Origin: Streptomyces diastaticus subsp. diastaticus | Lineage (GTDB): Bacteria > Actinomycetota > Actinomycetes > Streptomycetales > Streptomycetaceae | DNA: 64,000 nucleotides | Assembly (NCBI RefSeq): GCF_011170125.1 | Contig: NZ_BLLN01000005.1 | Span: 2,294,001 to 2,358,000, forward strand | Reading direction: 5' to 3' | In this document: positions 25,827 to 34,251 of the stretch, one piece after another | Numbering within the stretch: the stretch's first letter is position 1 | How the letters are laid out: each line of letters opens with the position of its first letter | The notes under the pieces: model-generated | The model's input: only the letters and a program-made list of their open reading frames with translations | What the model was told of the DNA's origin: nothing | Database searches by the model: none | Position numbers and translations under genes: made by a program

Positions 25827-26150
25827 CTACTTGCCGGAGTTCCGGCGGGAGGAGACCACCACCAGGCCGACGACGCCGACCACGACCAGCGCCACCGGGA
25901 TCACCCGTTCCGGGCGCGGCGAGCCGTCCTCACGGGTGAAACCGGCGCGCACCTGGGAGACGGCGCGGTTCACCCCCACGTAGGCACGGCCCAGCGTCGC
26001 GTCGACCCGCGAGGCCACCTGGGCCTTCGCGTCGCCGACGATGGTCTTGGGGTGCACCCGCACACCGATCTCGTCGAGGGTCTCGGCCAGCGTCTCGCGC
26101 CGCCGCTCGATGTCCGCCTCGATCTGCGCAGGGGTCCTGGCATCCGACAC
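25827..26150 (-). CDS. DUF3618 domain protein
   Basis: A 107-residue protein with the DUF3618 N-terminus ARTPAQIEADIERRRETLAETLDEIGVRVHPKTIVGDAKAQV, a charged helical region, and a single C-terminal transmembrane segment (VIPVALVVVGVVGLVVVSSRR) near residues 85-105. It is thus a tail-anchored membrane protein. Function unknown; in other actinobacteria it accompanies phage-holin-superfamily proteins, which are not seen here. The GTG at 26148-26150 is chosen because GGAGG precedes it at correct spacing. It is divergent from bcp. Confidence 0.85.
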   Translation of the reverse strand: MSDARTPAQIEADIERRRETLAETLDEIGVRVHPKTIVGDAKAQVASRVDATLGRAYVGVNRAVSQVRAGFTREDGSPRPERVIPVALVVVGVVGLVVVSSRRNSGK

Positions 26151-26329
26151 CGCGCTGCCTCCGTCGTCGTCCGTACCCGTGGGTCTCCGGGTACCCGGGG
26201 AAACCCGGACCATCCCGTGAGCCGTCTCTGTCCGTCGACAGTCTGTCAGCTCCGGCCTGATCTCACCCCACGGCACCCCTATTAGGCTCAACCCGAACGA
26301 GGAACCAGTACCGCGAGGAGACCCTTTCC

Positions 26330-26797
26330 ATGAGTGAGCGACTCAAGCCGGGCGACACCGCCCCGGCCTTCACCCTGCCCGACGCCGACGGCAACGAGGT
26401 CTCCCTCGCCTCCCACCAGGGCCGCAAGGTCATCGTCTACTTCTACCCGGCCGCCCTCACCCCCGGCTGCACCAAGCAGGCGTGCGACTTCACCGACAAC
26501 CTGGAGGCGCTGGCGAGCGCCGGGTACGACGTCATCGGCGTCTCCCCGGACAAGCCGGAGAAGCTCGCCAAGTTCCGTGAGAAGGAGGACCTGAAGGTCA
26601 CCCTGGTCGGCGACCCGTCCAAGGAGACACTGGCCGCGTACGGCGCCTTCGGCGAGAAGAAGCTCTACGGCAAGACCGTGACCGGCGTGATCCGCTCCAC
26701 CGTCGTCGTCGGCGAGGACGGCAGGGTCGAGCACGCCTTCTACAACGTCAAGGCCACCGGCCACGTCGCCAAGATCATGCGTGACCTGGGCGTCTGA
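26330..26797 (+). CDS. bcp: Thioredoxin-dependent peroxiredoxin Bcp
   Basis: A 155-residue peroxiredoxin of the Bcp/PrxQ class that reduces hydrogen peroxide and organic hydroperoxides with electrons from thioredoxin. The peroxidatic cysteine is Cys47 in LTPGCTKQACDF and the resolving cysteine is Cys52, five residues on, the alpha-helix atypical 2-Cys arrangement. The preceding VIVYFYP strand and following VIGVSPD and KLYGKTVTGVIRSTVVV blocks complete the thioredoxin fold. ATG 26330 follows GAGGAG-like sequence. It is a single gene followed by a strong hairpin. Confidence 0.95.
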   Translation: MSERLKPGDTAPAFTLPDADGNEVSLASHQGRKVIVYFYPAALTPGCTKQACDFTDNLEALASAGYDVIGVSPDKPEKLAKFREKEDLKVTLVGDPSKETLAAYGAFGEKKLYGKTVTGVIRSTVVVGEDGRVEHAFYNVKATGHVAKIMRDLGV

Positions 26798-26817
26798 CCC
26801 GCCTGTCCTCCGCCCGG

Positions 26818-26850
26818 CCCCGCCGCGTCAGCCACTCGGACGCGGCGGGG
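26818..26850 (+). terminator. Terminator after bcp
   Basis: CCCCGCCGCGTC (26818-26829) pairs over 12 bases with GACGCGGCGGGG (26839-26850), leaving a nine-base loop. It lies 20 bases after the bcp stop codon. No long T run follows, as usual in high-GC actinobacteria. Confidence 0.75.
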
Positions 26851-26959
26851 TCGCGTGGTTTCTGTGAACGGGGACACACTTCTACGGCGTGGCGGTTTGC
26901 GCCTGCGGTGCGGGCGCAGAAGCAGTTCCTGGAACCACCACCGAGGAAAGGGAGCAGCC

Positions 26960-28462
26960 ATGGCCGACAGCGGCCCGCACGCCGGGGAGGACGACCCGGA
27001 GGCGGTCAAACGGCACCCCCGCCTCTTCCGTGCCGTGCGCCAGCGCAAGAACCCGAGGCTGCGGCGGAGCGACATCACGGTCACCGACGAGCGGGCCGTC
27101 AAGCGCGCCGTGAAGGCTGCCTCCCTGGGCAACGCCATGGAGTGGTTCGACTTCGGGATCTACTCGTATCTGGCGGTCACCCTCGGCCATGTGTTCTTCC
27201 CGTCGGGGAACGACACGGTGCAGCTGCTCTCCTCGTTCGCCACCTTCGCCGTCGCCTTCCTGGTGCGGCCGCTGGGCGGCATGTTCTTCGGCCCGATGGG
27301 CGACCGGCTGGGCCGCAAGAAGGTCCTCGCGCTGACCATGGTCATGATGGCGCTGGGCACCTTCTGCATCGGCCTGATCCCCTCCTACGCCTCGATCGGC
27401 TTCTGGGCCCCCCTGCTGCTGATCCTCTTCCGGCTGGTGCAGGGCTTCTCGACCGGCGGTGAGTACGGCGGCGCCTCCACCTTCATCGCCGAGTACGCGC
27501 CCGACAAGCGCCGCGGCTTCTTCGGCAGCTTCCTGGAACTCGGCACCCTGCTCGGCTACACCGGCGCCGCGGGCCTGGTCACCGCGCTCTACGCGGTGCT
27601 GGACGACGGGGCGATGGAGAGCTGGGGGTGGCGCATCCCGTTCCTGGTCGCCGGCCCGCTCGGCTTCGTCGGCATCTACCTGCGGCTCAAGCTGGACGAG
27701 ACCCCCGCCTTCCAGAAGCTGGAGGACGGCACCAGCGCGCACGCCAGCGAGGCCGCCGACGGCGTCGAGACCAGCCACAAGGGTGACCTGGCGAAGATCT
27801 TCCGCCGCTACTGGCCCTCGCTGATCCTCTGCATCTGCCTGGTCGGCGCGTACAACATCACCGACTACATGCTGCTGTCGTACATGCCGACGTACCTGTC
27901 CGACGAGATGGGGTACGACGAGAGCCACGGGCTGCTCATCCTCATCGGCGTCATGGTGCTGCTGATGCTGATCATCAACCAGGTCGGCAAGCTCAGTGAC
28001 CGGTTCGGTCGCAAACCGCTGCTCATGACCGGCATGATCAGTTTCTTCTTCCTCTCCATCCCCTCGTTCCTGCTGGTCAAGCAGGGCAGCCTGCTCGCCG
28101 TCTCGGCCGGCATGCTGATGCTCGGCCTCTCCCTGGTCTGCCTGCTCGGCACCATGTCGGCGGCGCTGCCCGCGCTCTTCCCGACGCCTGTGCGGTACGG
28201 CTCGCTCTCGGTCGGCTACAACCTCTCCGCCTCCCTCTTCGGCGGCACCACCCCGCTGGTCATCACCGGGCTGATCGGCCTGACCGGCGACGACATGATG
28301 CCCGCCTACTACGCGATGGCGGCGGCGCTGGTCGGGGTCATCGCGGTGGCCTGCATGAAGGAGACGGCGCACCGGCCGCTCGCCGGGTCGCCGCCCTCGG
28401 TGGAGACCGAGGAGGAGGCCCGGGAGATCCTGGACGCCCAGTCGCCCGATCCCAAGTTCTGA
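26960..28462 (+). CDS. MFS transporter, proline/betaine (ProP) type
   Basis: A 500-residue metabolite:H+ symporter family protein with twelve membrane segments. Hallmarks are GNAMEWFDFGIYSYLA (around residue 57-72), RPLGGMFFGPMGDRLGRKKVLALTMVMMALGTFCIG, RLVQGFSTGGEYGGASTFIAEYAPDKRRGFFGS and a second RFGRKPLL motif. These are the blocks of ProP, KgtP and relatives, which import compatible solutes or dicarboxylates. About 50 charged residues precede the first segment. The ATG at 26960 follows AAAGGGAG. A compatible-solute role is the most likely but not certain. Confidence 0.88.
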   Translation: MADSGPHAGEDDPEAVKRHPRLFRAVRQRKNPRLRRSDITVTDERAVKRAVKAASLGNAMEWFDFGIYSYLAVTLGHVFFPSGNDTVQLLSSFATFAVAFLVRPLGGMFFGPMGDRLGRKKVLALTMVMMALGTFCIGLIPSYASIGFWAPLLLILFRLVQGFSTGGEYGGASTFIAEYAPDKRRGFFGSFLELGTLLGYTGAAGLVTALYAVLDDGAMESWGWRIPFLVAGPLGFVGIYLRLKLDETPAFQKLEDGTSAHASEAADGVETSHKGDLAKIFRRYWPSLILCICLVGAYNITDYMLLSYMPTYLSDEMGYDESHGLLILIGVMVLLMLIINQVGKLSDRFGRKPLLMTGMISFFFLSIPSFLLVKQGSLLAVSAGMLMLGLSLVCLLGTMSAALPALFPTPVRYGSLSVGYNLSASLFGGTTPLVITGLIGLTGDDMMPAYYAMAAALVGVIAVACMKETAHRPLAGSPPSVETEEEAREILDAQSPDPKF

Positions 28463-28504
28463 CCCTGCCGGAGGCGCGGGGCTGCCGGTAGGATGGCGCT
28501 GCTC

Positions 28505-28587
28505 GCGGCCGTGTCGGAACTGGCAGACGAGCTGGGTTTAGGTCCCAGTGGGCATTGCCCGTGAGGGTTCGAGTCCCTCCGGCCGCA
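28505..28587 (+). tRNA. tRNA-Leu (anticodon UAG)
   Basis: An 83-base class II tRNA. The acceptor stem GCGGCCG (28505-28511) pairs with CGGCCGC (28580-28586), followed by discriminator A. The anticodon stem CTGGG/CCCAG encloses the loop TTTAGGT with anticodon TAG at 28539-28541, decoding CUA-type leucine codons. A long variable arm and the TTCGAGT T-loop are present. CCA is not encoded. No integrase or attachment duplication is visible next to it. Confidence 0.97.
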
Positions 28588-28588
28588 C

Positions 28589-28624
28589 AACCCGGGCCAC
28601 CTTCTGGTGGCCCGGGTTCTTCCT
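28589..28624 (+). terminator. Terminator after tRNA-Leu
   Basis: AACCCGGGCCACC and GGTGGCCCGGGTT form a 13-bp perfect stem with loop ttct, followed by the pyrimidine run CTTCCTT. A textbook intrinsic terminator immediately after the tRNA. Confidence 0.9.
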
Positions 28625-28702
28625 TGCCCCCTCTGCCTCGGCGCGGGCGCCGGAGGCCGGCCCGAAGCGCCGGCGGGGACGGTGACGGCGAGGTGGGTGG
28701 GT

Positions 28703-29305
28703 TCAGCCGAGGAGTTCGCGGACCACGGGGGCCAGGGCGCGGAAGGCCTTGCCCCGGTGGCTGACGGCGTTCTTCTCGGCGGGGGTGAGTTCGGCGCAGG
28801 TGCGCGTCTCGCCGTCGGGCTGGAGGACCGGGTCGTAGCCGAAGCCGTGCTCGCCCGCGGGGACGTGGCGCAGGGTGCCGGTGAGGCGGCCCTCGACGAC
28901 GCGCTCGGTGCCGTCGGGCAGGGCGAGCGCGGCCGCGCAGGCGAAGTGGGCGGCGCGGTGGGGGTCGGCGATGTCGGAGAGCTGGGCGAGCAGCAGGTCG
29001 AGGTTGGCCTGATCGTCGCCGTGGCGGCCGGCCCAGCGCGCGGAGAAGATGCCGGGGGCGCCGCCGAGCACCTCGACGCAGAGCCCGGAGTCGTCCGCCA
29101 CCGCGGGCAACCCCGTGGCCTGCGCCAGCGCGTGTGCCTTGAGCAGGGCGTTCTCAGCGAAGGTGACGCCGGTCTCCTTGACGTCGGGGATCTCCGGGTA
29201 GGCGTCGGCGCCGACCAGTTCGTGGGTGAGCCCGGCGTCGGCGAGGATGGCGCGCAGCTCGGTGAGCTTTCCGGCGTTACGGGTGGCGAGAATCAGGCGG
29301 GTCAT
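28703..29305 (-). CDS. rdgB: RdgB/HAM1 family XTP/dITP pyrophosphatase
   Basis: A 200-residue house-cleaning nucleotide pyrophosphatase that hydrolyses dITP, XTP and related deaminated purine nucleotides to monophosphates, keeping them out of DNA and RNA. The family signature at the N-terminus, LILATRNAGKLTELR (residues 4-18), binds the triphosphate. The Asp/Gly block AVADDSGLCVEVLGGAPGIFSARWAG and the GEHGFGYDPVLQPDG and EKNAVSHRGKAFRAL blocks are complete. ATG at 29303-29305. The gene is in the same direction as the lipoprotein and RNase PH genes, as is common in Streptomyces. Confidence 0.95.
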   Translation of the reverse strand: MTRLILATRNAGKLTELRAILADAGLTHELVGADAYPEIPDVKETGVTFAENALLKAHALAQATGLPAVADDSGLCVEVLGGAPGIFSARWAGRHGDDQANLDLLLAQLSDIADPHRAAHFACAAALALPDGTERVVEGRLTGTLRHVPAGEHGFGYDPVLQPDGETRTCAELTPAEKNAVSHRGKAFRALAPVVRELLG

Positions 29306-29390
29306 GCCCTCAGTATCGGGCACGCCCCGCGGGTGGCCTCGGGCGCCCGCGCACCGGCCCGGCCGGCGTTCGAGGCGGTCTCGCGCCCGG

Positions 29391-29774
29391 CTAGGAGGTG
29401 CAGACCTTGGTGAGTTCGCCCGCCGCGTCCACCACGGGGCTGATGTCGGGGACCTCGTCCCCCTTCTCGATCGCGGAGCGGACGTTGTCGAGGGCCGTGT
29501 CGAGGTGGTCGACGGCCTTGCTGACATCGGCGTCACCGGTGTCCTTCTGGATGTCGTCCACGTTCTTGTCGATCCGGTCGAGCGCCTCGGCCGCCTGACC
29601 CGGGTCCTCGGCGGCCCCGTCGACCGCCCGCTGGAGGTCGGCGACGGAGTCGGCTATCGCGTCGGCGGTCCGTACGCAGTCGGCGGCCTTCTCCAGCGCG
29701 CCGCATCCCAGCAGGAAGGGGACGAGCAGGGCTGCACCGGCGGTCGCGGTGGCGAGGCGGCGGCTGGTGGGCAT
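29391..29774 (-). CDS. Small secreted lipoprotein, unknown function
   Basis: A 127-residue protein with a lipoprotein signal peptide: a basic start, hydrophobic stretch, and the lipobox LLGC with the lipidated cysteine at residue 24. The mature part is almost entirely helical and acidic (LEKAADCVRTADAIADSVADLQRAVDGAAEDPGQAAEALDRIDKNVDDIQKD), suggesting a coiled coil or helical bundle on the outer face of the membrane. Two further cysteines could form a disulfide. It lies between rph and rdgB on the same strand. I do not recognise a family with known function. Confidence 0.8.
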   Translation of the reverse strand: MPTSRRLATATAGAALLVPFLLGCGALEKAADCVRTADAIADSVADLQRAVDGAAEDPGQAAEALDRIDKNVDDIQKDTGDADVSKAVDHLDTALDNVRSAIEKGDEVPDISPVVDAAGELTKVCTS

Positions 29775-29893
29775 GGGGGGTCCTCTCCCGGGCGTCGACG
29801 CGGGTCCGGCCGGTGCCGGCCCGCATACCTGTGGACGCCCGGAAGAAGGCTCCGGTTGCCGCGTGTTCCGGCCGTCTCCTTACCGGGCGAGGC

Positions 29894-30619
29894 TCATTCC
29901 GCGAGGGCGGCGAGCTGCCCCTGCGTCAGTTCGGCGCAGCCGGCGGCGCCGAGGTCGAGCAGGGCGTTGAGTTCGGCGCGGTCGAAGGGGGCGCCCTCGG
30001 CGGTGCCCTGGACCTCGACGAACCGTCCGTCACCGGTGCAGACGACGTTCATGTCGGTCTCGGCGCGCACGTCCTCCTCGTAGCAGAGGTCGAGGAGCGC
30101 GGTGGAACCGACGATGCCGACGCTGACGGCGGCCACGCTGCCGGTCAGGGGCTTGCGGCCGGGCTTGATGATCTTCCTGCCCTGGGCCCAGGTGATGGCG
30201 TCGGCGAGGGCGACGTAGGCCCCGGTGATGGCTGCGGTGCGGGTGCCGCCGTCGGCCTGGAGGACGTCGCAGTCGAGGACGACGGTGTTCTCGCCGAGCG
30301 CCTTGTAGTCGATGACGGCGCGCAGCGAGCGGCCGATGAGGCGGGAGATCTCGTGGGTGCGGCCGCCGATCTTGCCGCGGACGGACTCGCGGTCGCCGCG
30401 GGTGTTGGTGGCGCGCGGCAGCATCGAGTACTCGGCGGTGACCCATCCTTCGCCGCTGCCCTTGCGCCAGCGCGGGACACCCTCGGTGAAGGAGGCGGTG
30501 CAGAGGACCTTGGTGTCGCCGAAGGAGACCAGTACGGAGCCTTCCGCGTGCTTGCTCCAGCGGCGTTCGATGGTCAGGGGGCGGAGCTGGCTGGGCGTGC
30601 GGCCGTCGATGCGATCCAT
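29894..30619 (-). CDS. rph: Ribonuclease PH
   Basis: A 241-residue phosphorolytic 3'-exoribonuclease that trims tRNA precursors using phosphate. The protein reads [19 protein letters not shown] at the start, then [35 protein letters not shown] with the phosphate-binding arginines, [28 protein letters not shown] and [26 protein letters not shown]. All are core RNase PH blocks. ATG at 30617-30619. It follows the PTS IIB gene and its terminator and precedes the lipoprotein and rdgB. Confidence 0.97.
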   Translation of the reverse strand: MDRIDGRTPSQLRPLTIERRWSKHAEGSVLVSFGDTKVLCTASFTEGVPRWRKGSGEGWVTAEYSMLPRATNTRGDRESVRGKIGGRTHEISRLIGRSLRAVIDYKALGENTVVLDCDVLQADGGTRTAAITGAYVALADAITWAQGRKIIKPGRKPLTGSVAAVSVGIVGSTALLDLCYEEDVRAETDMNVVCTGDGRFVEVQGTAEGAPFDRAELNALLDLGAAGCAELTQGQLAALAE

Positions 30620-30678
30620 GGCGAGGAGCCTACGCGGTCGGCGGCGGCCCCCGGCGCCCCGGTCACCGGCGTACGCAC

Positions 30679-30709
30679 CGGGGCCGCCCCCGTGCTGGGG
30701 ACGGCCCCG
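30679..30709 (-). terminator. Terminator between PTS IIB and rph
   Basis: CGGGGCCG (30679-30686) with CGGCCCCG (30702-30709), extended inside by CCCC/GGGG, forms a strong hairpin with loop gtgct. It lies 20 bases after the IIB stop and would separate its transcript from rph. Confidence 0.65.
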
Positions 30710-30729
30710 GGCGCGCACCGCGGCCCTCG

Positions 30730-30963
30730 CTACATCAGGTCCTCGATGTCGGCCGCGATGGGGTCGGCGTCGGTGCCGATGACGACCTGGACGGCGCTGC
30801 CCATCTTGACGACGCCGTGGGCGCCGGCGGCCTTGAGTGCGGCTTCGTCGACCTTGGACGGGTCGTGGACCTCGGTGCGCAGGCGGGTGATGCAGCCCTC
30901 GACCTCGTCGATGTTGTCGATGCCGCCGAGCGCGGCGACGATCTTCTCAGCCTTGCTGGCCAT
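30730..30963 (-). CDS. nagF: PTS glucose/N-acetylglucosamine-type EIIB component
   Basis: A 77-residue stand-alone EIIB domain. It accepts a phosphate from EIIA on the conserved cysteine in [13 protein letters not shown] (Cys24) and passes it to the incoming sugar. The C-terminal [24 protein letters not shown] completes the fold. In Streptomyces the GlcNAc system has separate IIB and IIC proteins, and this gene sits next to rph and divergent from a IIC gene as I recall for nagF. A DasR-like palindrome lies just upstream. ATG 30961-30963. Confidence 0.9.
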   Translation of the reverse strand: MASKAEKIVAALGGIDNIDEVEGCITRLRTEVHDPSKVDEAALKAAGAHGVVKMGSAVQVVIGTDADPIAADIEDLM

Positions 30964-30992
30964 GGGTTCTCCCTTGGGGGTGTGCGGGCGCC

Positions 30993-31010
30993 GACCGGTC
31001 GCGACCGGTC
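30993..31010. promoter_or_regulatory. Palindrome resembling a DasR (dre) operator
   Basis: GACCGGTCGCGACCGGTC is a perfect 18-bp palindrome between the divergent PTS IIB and IIC genes. Its centre GGTC-nn-GACC matches the core of the DasR consensus (TGGTCTAGACCA), with differing flanks. DasR represses GlcNAc uptake genes in Streptomyces. The palindrome is seen; DasR binding is inferred. Confidence 0.5.
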
Positions 31011-31130
31011 CGGTTTGTCACGTTAGCGCACGGTTGGCCCAACTTCGCGGGCGGGGAATCCTGACGTCCCGAAGGATGGCGGTCACCAGCAGGCGACAGC
31101 GGGCCGGCCGACCCGCGCAGGAGGAAGCCG

Positions 31131-32417
31131 ATGAGCGCGACGAGTGAGGCGATCCCCCGCAAGCGGTGGTGGAACAGCCTCTTCCAGGGCCTCCAGAAGA
31201 TGGGCCGCAGCCTCCAGCTCCCCATCGCCGTCCTGCCGGCCGCGGGCATCCTCAACCGGCTCGGCCAGCCGGACGTCTTCGGCGACGAGGGGCTCGGCTG
31301 GTCGGGCGTCGCCAAGGTGATGGCGGGCGCGGGCGGCGGCCTGCTCGACCCGAACATCGGCCTGCCGCTGCTGTTCTGCGTGGGTGTCGCCATCGGCATG
31401 GCGAAGAAGGCCGACGGTTCGACGGCGCTGGCGGCGGTCGCGGGCTTCCTCGTCTACTACAACGTGCTCCAGCAGTTCCCGAAGCCCTGCCCGGCCGACA
31501 CCGAGGACGTGCTGGCCGGCTGTCAGGCGGCCGACGGCTCGGTGGTGGCGTACGAGTACCAGAACCCCGGAGTGTTCGGCGGCATCGTGATCGGGCTGCT
31601 GGCCGCCTACTTCTGGCAGCGCTTCCACCGCACCAGGCTGGTGGACTGGCTGGGCTTCTTCAACGGCCGCCGCCTGGTGCCGATCATCATGGCCTTCGTC
31701 TCGATCGCCTTCGCCGCGATCTGCCTGTGGATCTGGCCGCCGATCGGCGACGGCCTGGAGAGTTTCAGCGACTGGCTGATCGGGCTGGGCTCGTGGGGCG
31801 CGGGCATCTTCGGTGTCGCCAACCGGGCACTCCTGGTCATCGGGCTGCACCAGTTCCTCAACGTGCCCATCTGGTTCCAGTTCGGCAGTTACACGGCACC
31901 GGACGGGCAGGTCGTGCACGGCGACATCACCCGCTTCCTGGCGGGCGACCCGACGGCCGGCCAGTTCACCTCCGGCTTCTTCCCGATCATGATGTTCGCG
32001 CTGCCGGCCGCCGCCCTGGCCATCGCCCACTCGGCCAAGCCGCACCGCCGCAAGGAGGTCGGCGGCCTGATGCTCTCGGTCGGCCTGACCTCCTTCGTCA
32101 CCGGCATCACCGAGCCGCTCGAATACTCCTTCCTGTTCATCGCCCCCGTGCTGTACGTCATCCACGCCGTGCTGACCGGCGTCTCGATGGCGGTGACCTG
32201 GGCGTTCGGCGTCCATGACGGTTTCAGCTTCTCGGCGGGCCTGATCGACTACGTCATCAACTGGGGCCTGGCCACCAGACCCTGGCTCATCATCCCGATC
32301 GGCCTGATCCTCGCCGTCGTCTACTACGTGGTCTTCCGCCTCCTCATCACCAAGCTCGACCTGAAGACGCCGGGCCGGGAGGACGAGGACGAGGTCGAGG
32401 ACACCACCAAGGCGTGA
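31131..32417 (+). CDS. PTS EIIC permease, N-acetylglucosamine/glucose family
   Basis: A 428-residue integral membrane permease of the glucose/GlcNAc PTS family, about ten hydrophobic segments. Family phrases include GRSLQLPIAVLPAAGILNRLGQ at the N-terminus, GFFNGRRLVPIIMAF, ALLVIGLHQFLNVPIWFQFG, GDITRFLAGDPTAGQFTSGFFPIMMFALPAAALAIAH and the substrate-site motif GITEPLEYSFLFIAPVLYVIHA. It ends LKTPGREDEDEVEDTTKA, as the Streptomyces NagE proteins do from memory. It has no attached IIB or IIA; the divergent IIB gene is its probable partner. Only one IIC copy is present here, and I cannot say which NagE paralogue it is. Confidence 0.92.
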   Translation: MSATSEAIPRKRWWNSLFQGLQKMGRSLQLPIAVLPAAGILNRLGQPDVFGDEGLGWSGVAKVMAGAGGGLLDPNIGLPLLFCVGVAIGMAKKADGSTALAAVAGFLVYYNVLQQFPKPCPADTEDVLAGCQAADGSVVAYEYQNPGVFGGIVIGLLAAYFWQRFHRTRLVDWLGFFNGRRLVPIIMAFVSIAFAAICLWIWPPIGDGLESFSDWLIGLGSWGAGIFGVANRALLVIGLHQFLNVPIWFQFGSYTAPDGQVVHGDITRFLAGDPTAGQFTSGFFPIMMFALPAAALAIAHSAKPHRRKEVGGLMLSVGLTSFVTGITEPLEYSFLFIAPVLYVIHAVLTGVSMAVTWAFGVHDGFSFSAGLIDYVINWGLATRPWLIIPIGLILAVVYYVVFRLLITKLDLKTPGREDEDEVEDTTKA

Positions 32418-32455
32418 CCCCGTCCCGGCCCCGCGCGGCCGGGCGCCGGTGCCGG

Positions 32456-33301
32456 TCAGTCCCGGTCGAGGAGGCCGGCGATCCGGGCGTGCAGCCCCTG
32501 GGGCACCGGCGTCCCCCACCGGCCGTGCGCCTCGGCGGCCAGCTCCCGCGACCACTGCCAGGAGGCGCGGGCGGCGGCCCGCAGCCCGGCGGCCTCCAGC
32601 CGGGCGGTGGTGGCGGTGTACCGGTCAAGGTCGGCCGCGGGCAGGTCCCGTTCGGCGGCGCGGCTCGGGGTCAGCCAGTGGTCGGTGGTGCCCCGCAGCA
32701 GGCGGCAGAGCTGGAGCTGGAGCGGGGAGACCCTGGCGTGCAGCAGGTTGTGGGCGCGGGCGTCCTCGCGGCGGGCGAGGAGGTGCGCCAGCATCAGCGT
32801 CCAGTTGGCCAGCTCACCGGTGAGGTGGGTGGCGGTCTTCGCCGGTTCGGGGGCGAGCGGCGCGGCGAGGCGGGCGGCGGCCTCGGCGAGCCGACCGCCG
32901 CGGTCGAGGAGGACGGCGGCGGCCGGGTCGGGCAGGTGGACCAGCCCCCGCCAGTCGGCGACCGCCTCGATCCCGGGCCCGGCCGCCTCCAGGTGGAATT
33001 CGCCGCGCATCAGGTCGTCGTCGAAGACGACGGCGAGGACGCCGAACTGGTTGGTGTGGGCGAGCGCCAGCGGGCCGAGCGCCCGGAGGAAGCCGGGCCC
33101 GTCGAAGGTGCCGGCGTGCCCGTCGTCGAGGAAGAGGTACGCCTCGATGTCGGAGTGGGCGTCGGCCTCCCCGGTGGTCCAGGAGCCGTAGAGGAGGACG
33201 CCTTCCAGCCGGGGTTCGGCGTGTGCGGCCTGCCGCAGGCGGGCGACGCGGGCGTCGAGGGCCGGGGAGGCGGAGGGACGGGGTGCGGGGGTGCGGGGCA
33301 C
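32456..33301 (-). CDS. Nucleotidyltransferase, resembling lincosamide-resistance Lnu(B/F) enzymes
   Basis: A 281-residue nucleotidyltransferase. The catalytic motif reads LEGVLLYGSWTTGEADAHSDIEAYLFLDD (about residues 33-61), the GS...D-x-E arrangement of the polymerase-beta superfamily, followed by helical domains. In length and in the wording around the motif it resembles lincosamide nucleotidyltransferases of the Lnu(B)/Lnu(F) group as I remember them. This would adenylate lincomycin or a related hydroxyl compound. Such genes are often annotated only as nucleotidyltransferase in Streptomyces, so the substrate is uncertain. GTG at 33299-33301. It is convergent with the PTS permease. Confidence 0.75.
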   Translation of the reverse strand: MPRTPAPRPSASPALDARVARLRQAAHAEPRLEGVLLYGSWTTGEADAHSDIEAYLFLDDGHAGTFDGPGFLRALGPLALAHTNQFGVLAVVFDDDLMRGEFHLEAAGPGIEAVADWRGLVHLPDPAAAVLLDRGGRLAEAAARLAAPLAPEPAKTATHLTGELANWTLMLAHLLARREDARAHNLLHARVSPLQLQLCRLLRGTTDHWLTPSRAAERDLPAADLDRYTATTARLEAAGLRAAARASWQWSRELAAEAHGRWGTPVPQGLHARIAGLLDRD

Positions 33302-33455
33302 GATGTTGCTCCTGAGCTGGGTACCGGGTACGGGCGCGGGATCGGCGGCGCGCCGCCCGGCCCCCTCGGTCGTGCGGGGAGCGGCGGTGCGCGCGGCCGG
33401 TGCGGCCCGGTCAGCTCACGGAGATGCCCATGGGCGGGAGCGTAGAGGAGACGGG

Positions 33456-33489
33456 GGCCGGCCGCCAGGCGGTTCTCCTGCGGCCGGCC
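33456..33489 (-). terminator. Terminator after the MBL hydrolase gene
   Basis: GGCCGGCCGC (33456-33465) and GCGGCCGGCC (33480-33489) form a 10-bp perfect stem 12 bases after the stop codon of the MBL gene. Confidence 0.6.
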
Positions 33490-33501
33490 GTGCTGGTGCC
33501 G

Positions 33502-34251
33502 TCAGACCGGGTAGGTGGCGCCGGGCTCGGCCAGAGCGGCCGGGCCGTCGTAGACCTCGCGGGCGTCGGTGAGGTTGGTGCGCGGGTCGGTCCACGGCGG
33601 GATGTGGGTGAGCAGGAGCCGGCCCGCCCCGGCGCGCTGGGCCGACTCGCCCGCCTCACGGCCGTTGAGGTGCAGGTCGGGGATGTTCTCCTTGCCGTGC
33701 GTGAAGGCCGCCTCGCAGAGGAAGAGGTCGGTGCCGGCGGCGAGCGCGTCGAGTTCCGCGCAGGGCCCGGTGTCCCCGGAGTAGGTCAGCGACCGGCCGT
33801 CGTGCTCGACGCGGATGGCGTAGGCCTCGACGGGGTGCGGGACACGGACGGCGATGATCCGGAAGGGGCCCAGGTCGAACGTGCCGTCCTTCAGGGTGCG
33901 GAAGTCGAAGACCTCCGGCATGTGCTCGGCGGAGCTGTCACCGTAGGCGGTGATGAGCCGCTGCTGGGTGCCTTCGGGGCCGTACACCGGCAGCGCGTCG
34001 CAGGGCCCGTCGCCGTGCCGGTAGTACCGGGCGACGAAGTAGGCGCACATGTCGATGCAGTGGTCGGCGTGGAGATGGCTGAGGAAGATCGCGTCGAGGT
34101 CGTAGAGACCGGTGTGGCGCTGCAACTCGCCGAGGGCGCCGTTGCCCATGTCGAGGAGCAGCTGGAAGCCGTCGGCCTCTACGAGGTAGCTCGAACACGC
34201 CGATTCCGCGGACGGAAACGACCCGGAGCAGCCGACGACGGTGAGCTTCAT
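33502..34251 (-). CDS. MBL-fold metallohydrolase (RNase Z-like family)
   Basis: A 249-residue metallo-beta-lactamase fold hydrolase. Motif II is SHLHADH (His59, His61, Asp63, His64), motif III appears in VPHPVEAYAIRVEH, motif IV is TYSGDTGPC, and the final histidine is in LLLTHIPPW. The N-terminus MKLTVVGCSGSFPSAESACSSYLVE is of the RNase Z / arylsulfatase AtsA-like subgroup, which includes cyclic-nucleotide phosphodiesterases. It is conserved in this position in Streptomyces, near cysM and mec. Substrate unknown. ATG at 34249-34251. Confidence 0.9.
   Translation of the reverse strand: MKLTVVGCSGSFPSAESACSSYLVEADGFQLLLDMGNGALGELQRHTGLYDLDAIFLSHLHADHCIDMCAYFVARYYRHGDGPCDALPVYGPEGTQQRLITAYGDSSAEHMPEVFDFRTLKDGTFDLGPFRIIAVRVPHPVEAYAIRVEHDGRSLTYSGDTGPCAELDALAAGTDLFLCEAAFTHGKENIPDLHLNGREAGESAQRAGAGRLLLTHIPPWTDPRTNLTDAREVYDGPAALAEPGATYPV

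Noticed and set aside
28505..28587. tRNA-Leu as attachment site of an integrated element
   Set aside because: No integrase, no duplicated 3' tRNA end and no foreign-looking DNA next to it; a strong terminator follows directly.
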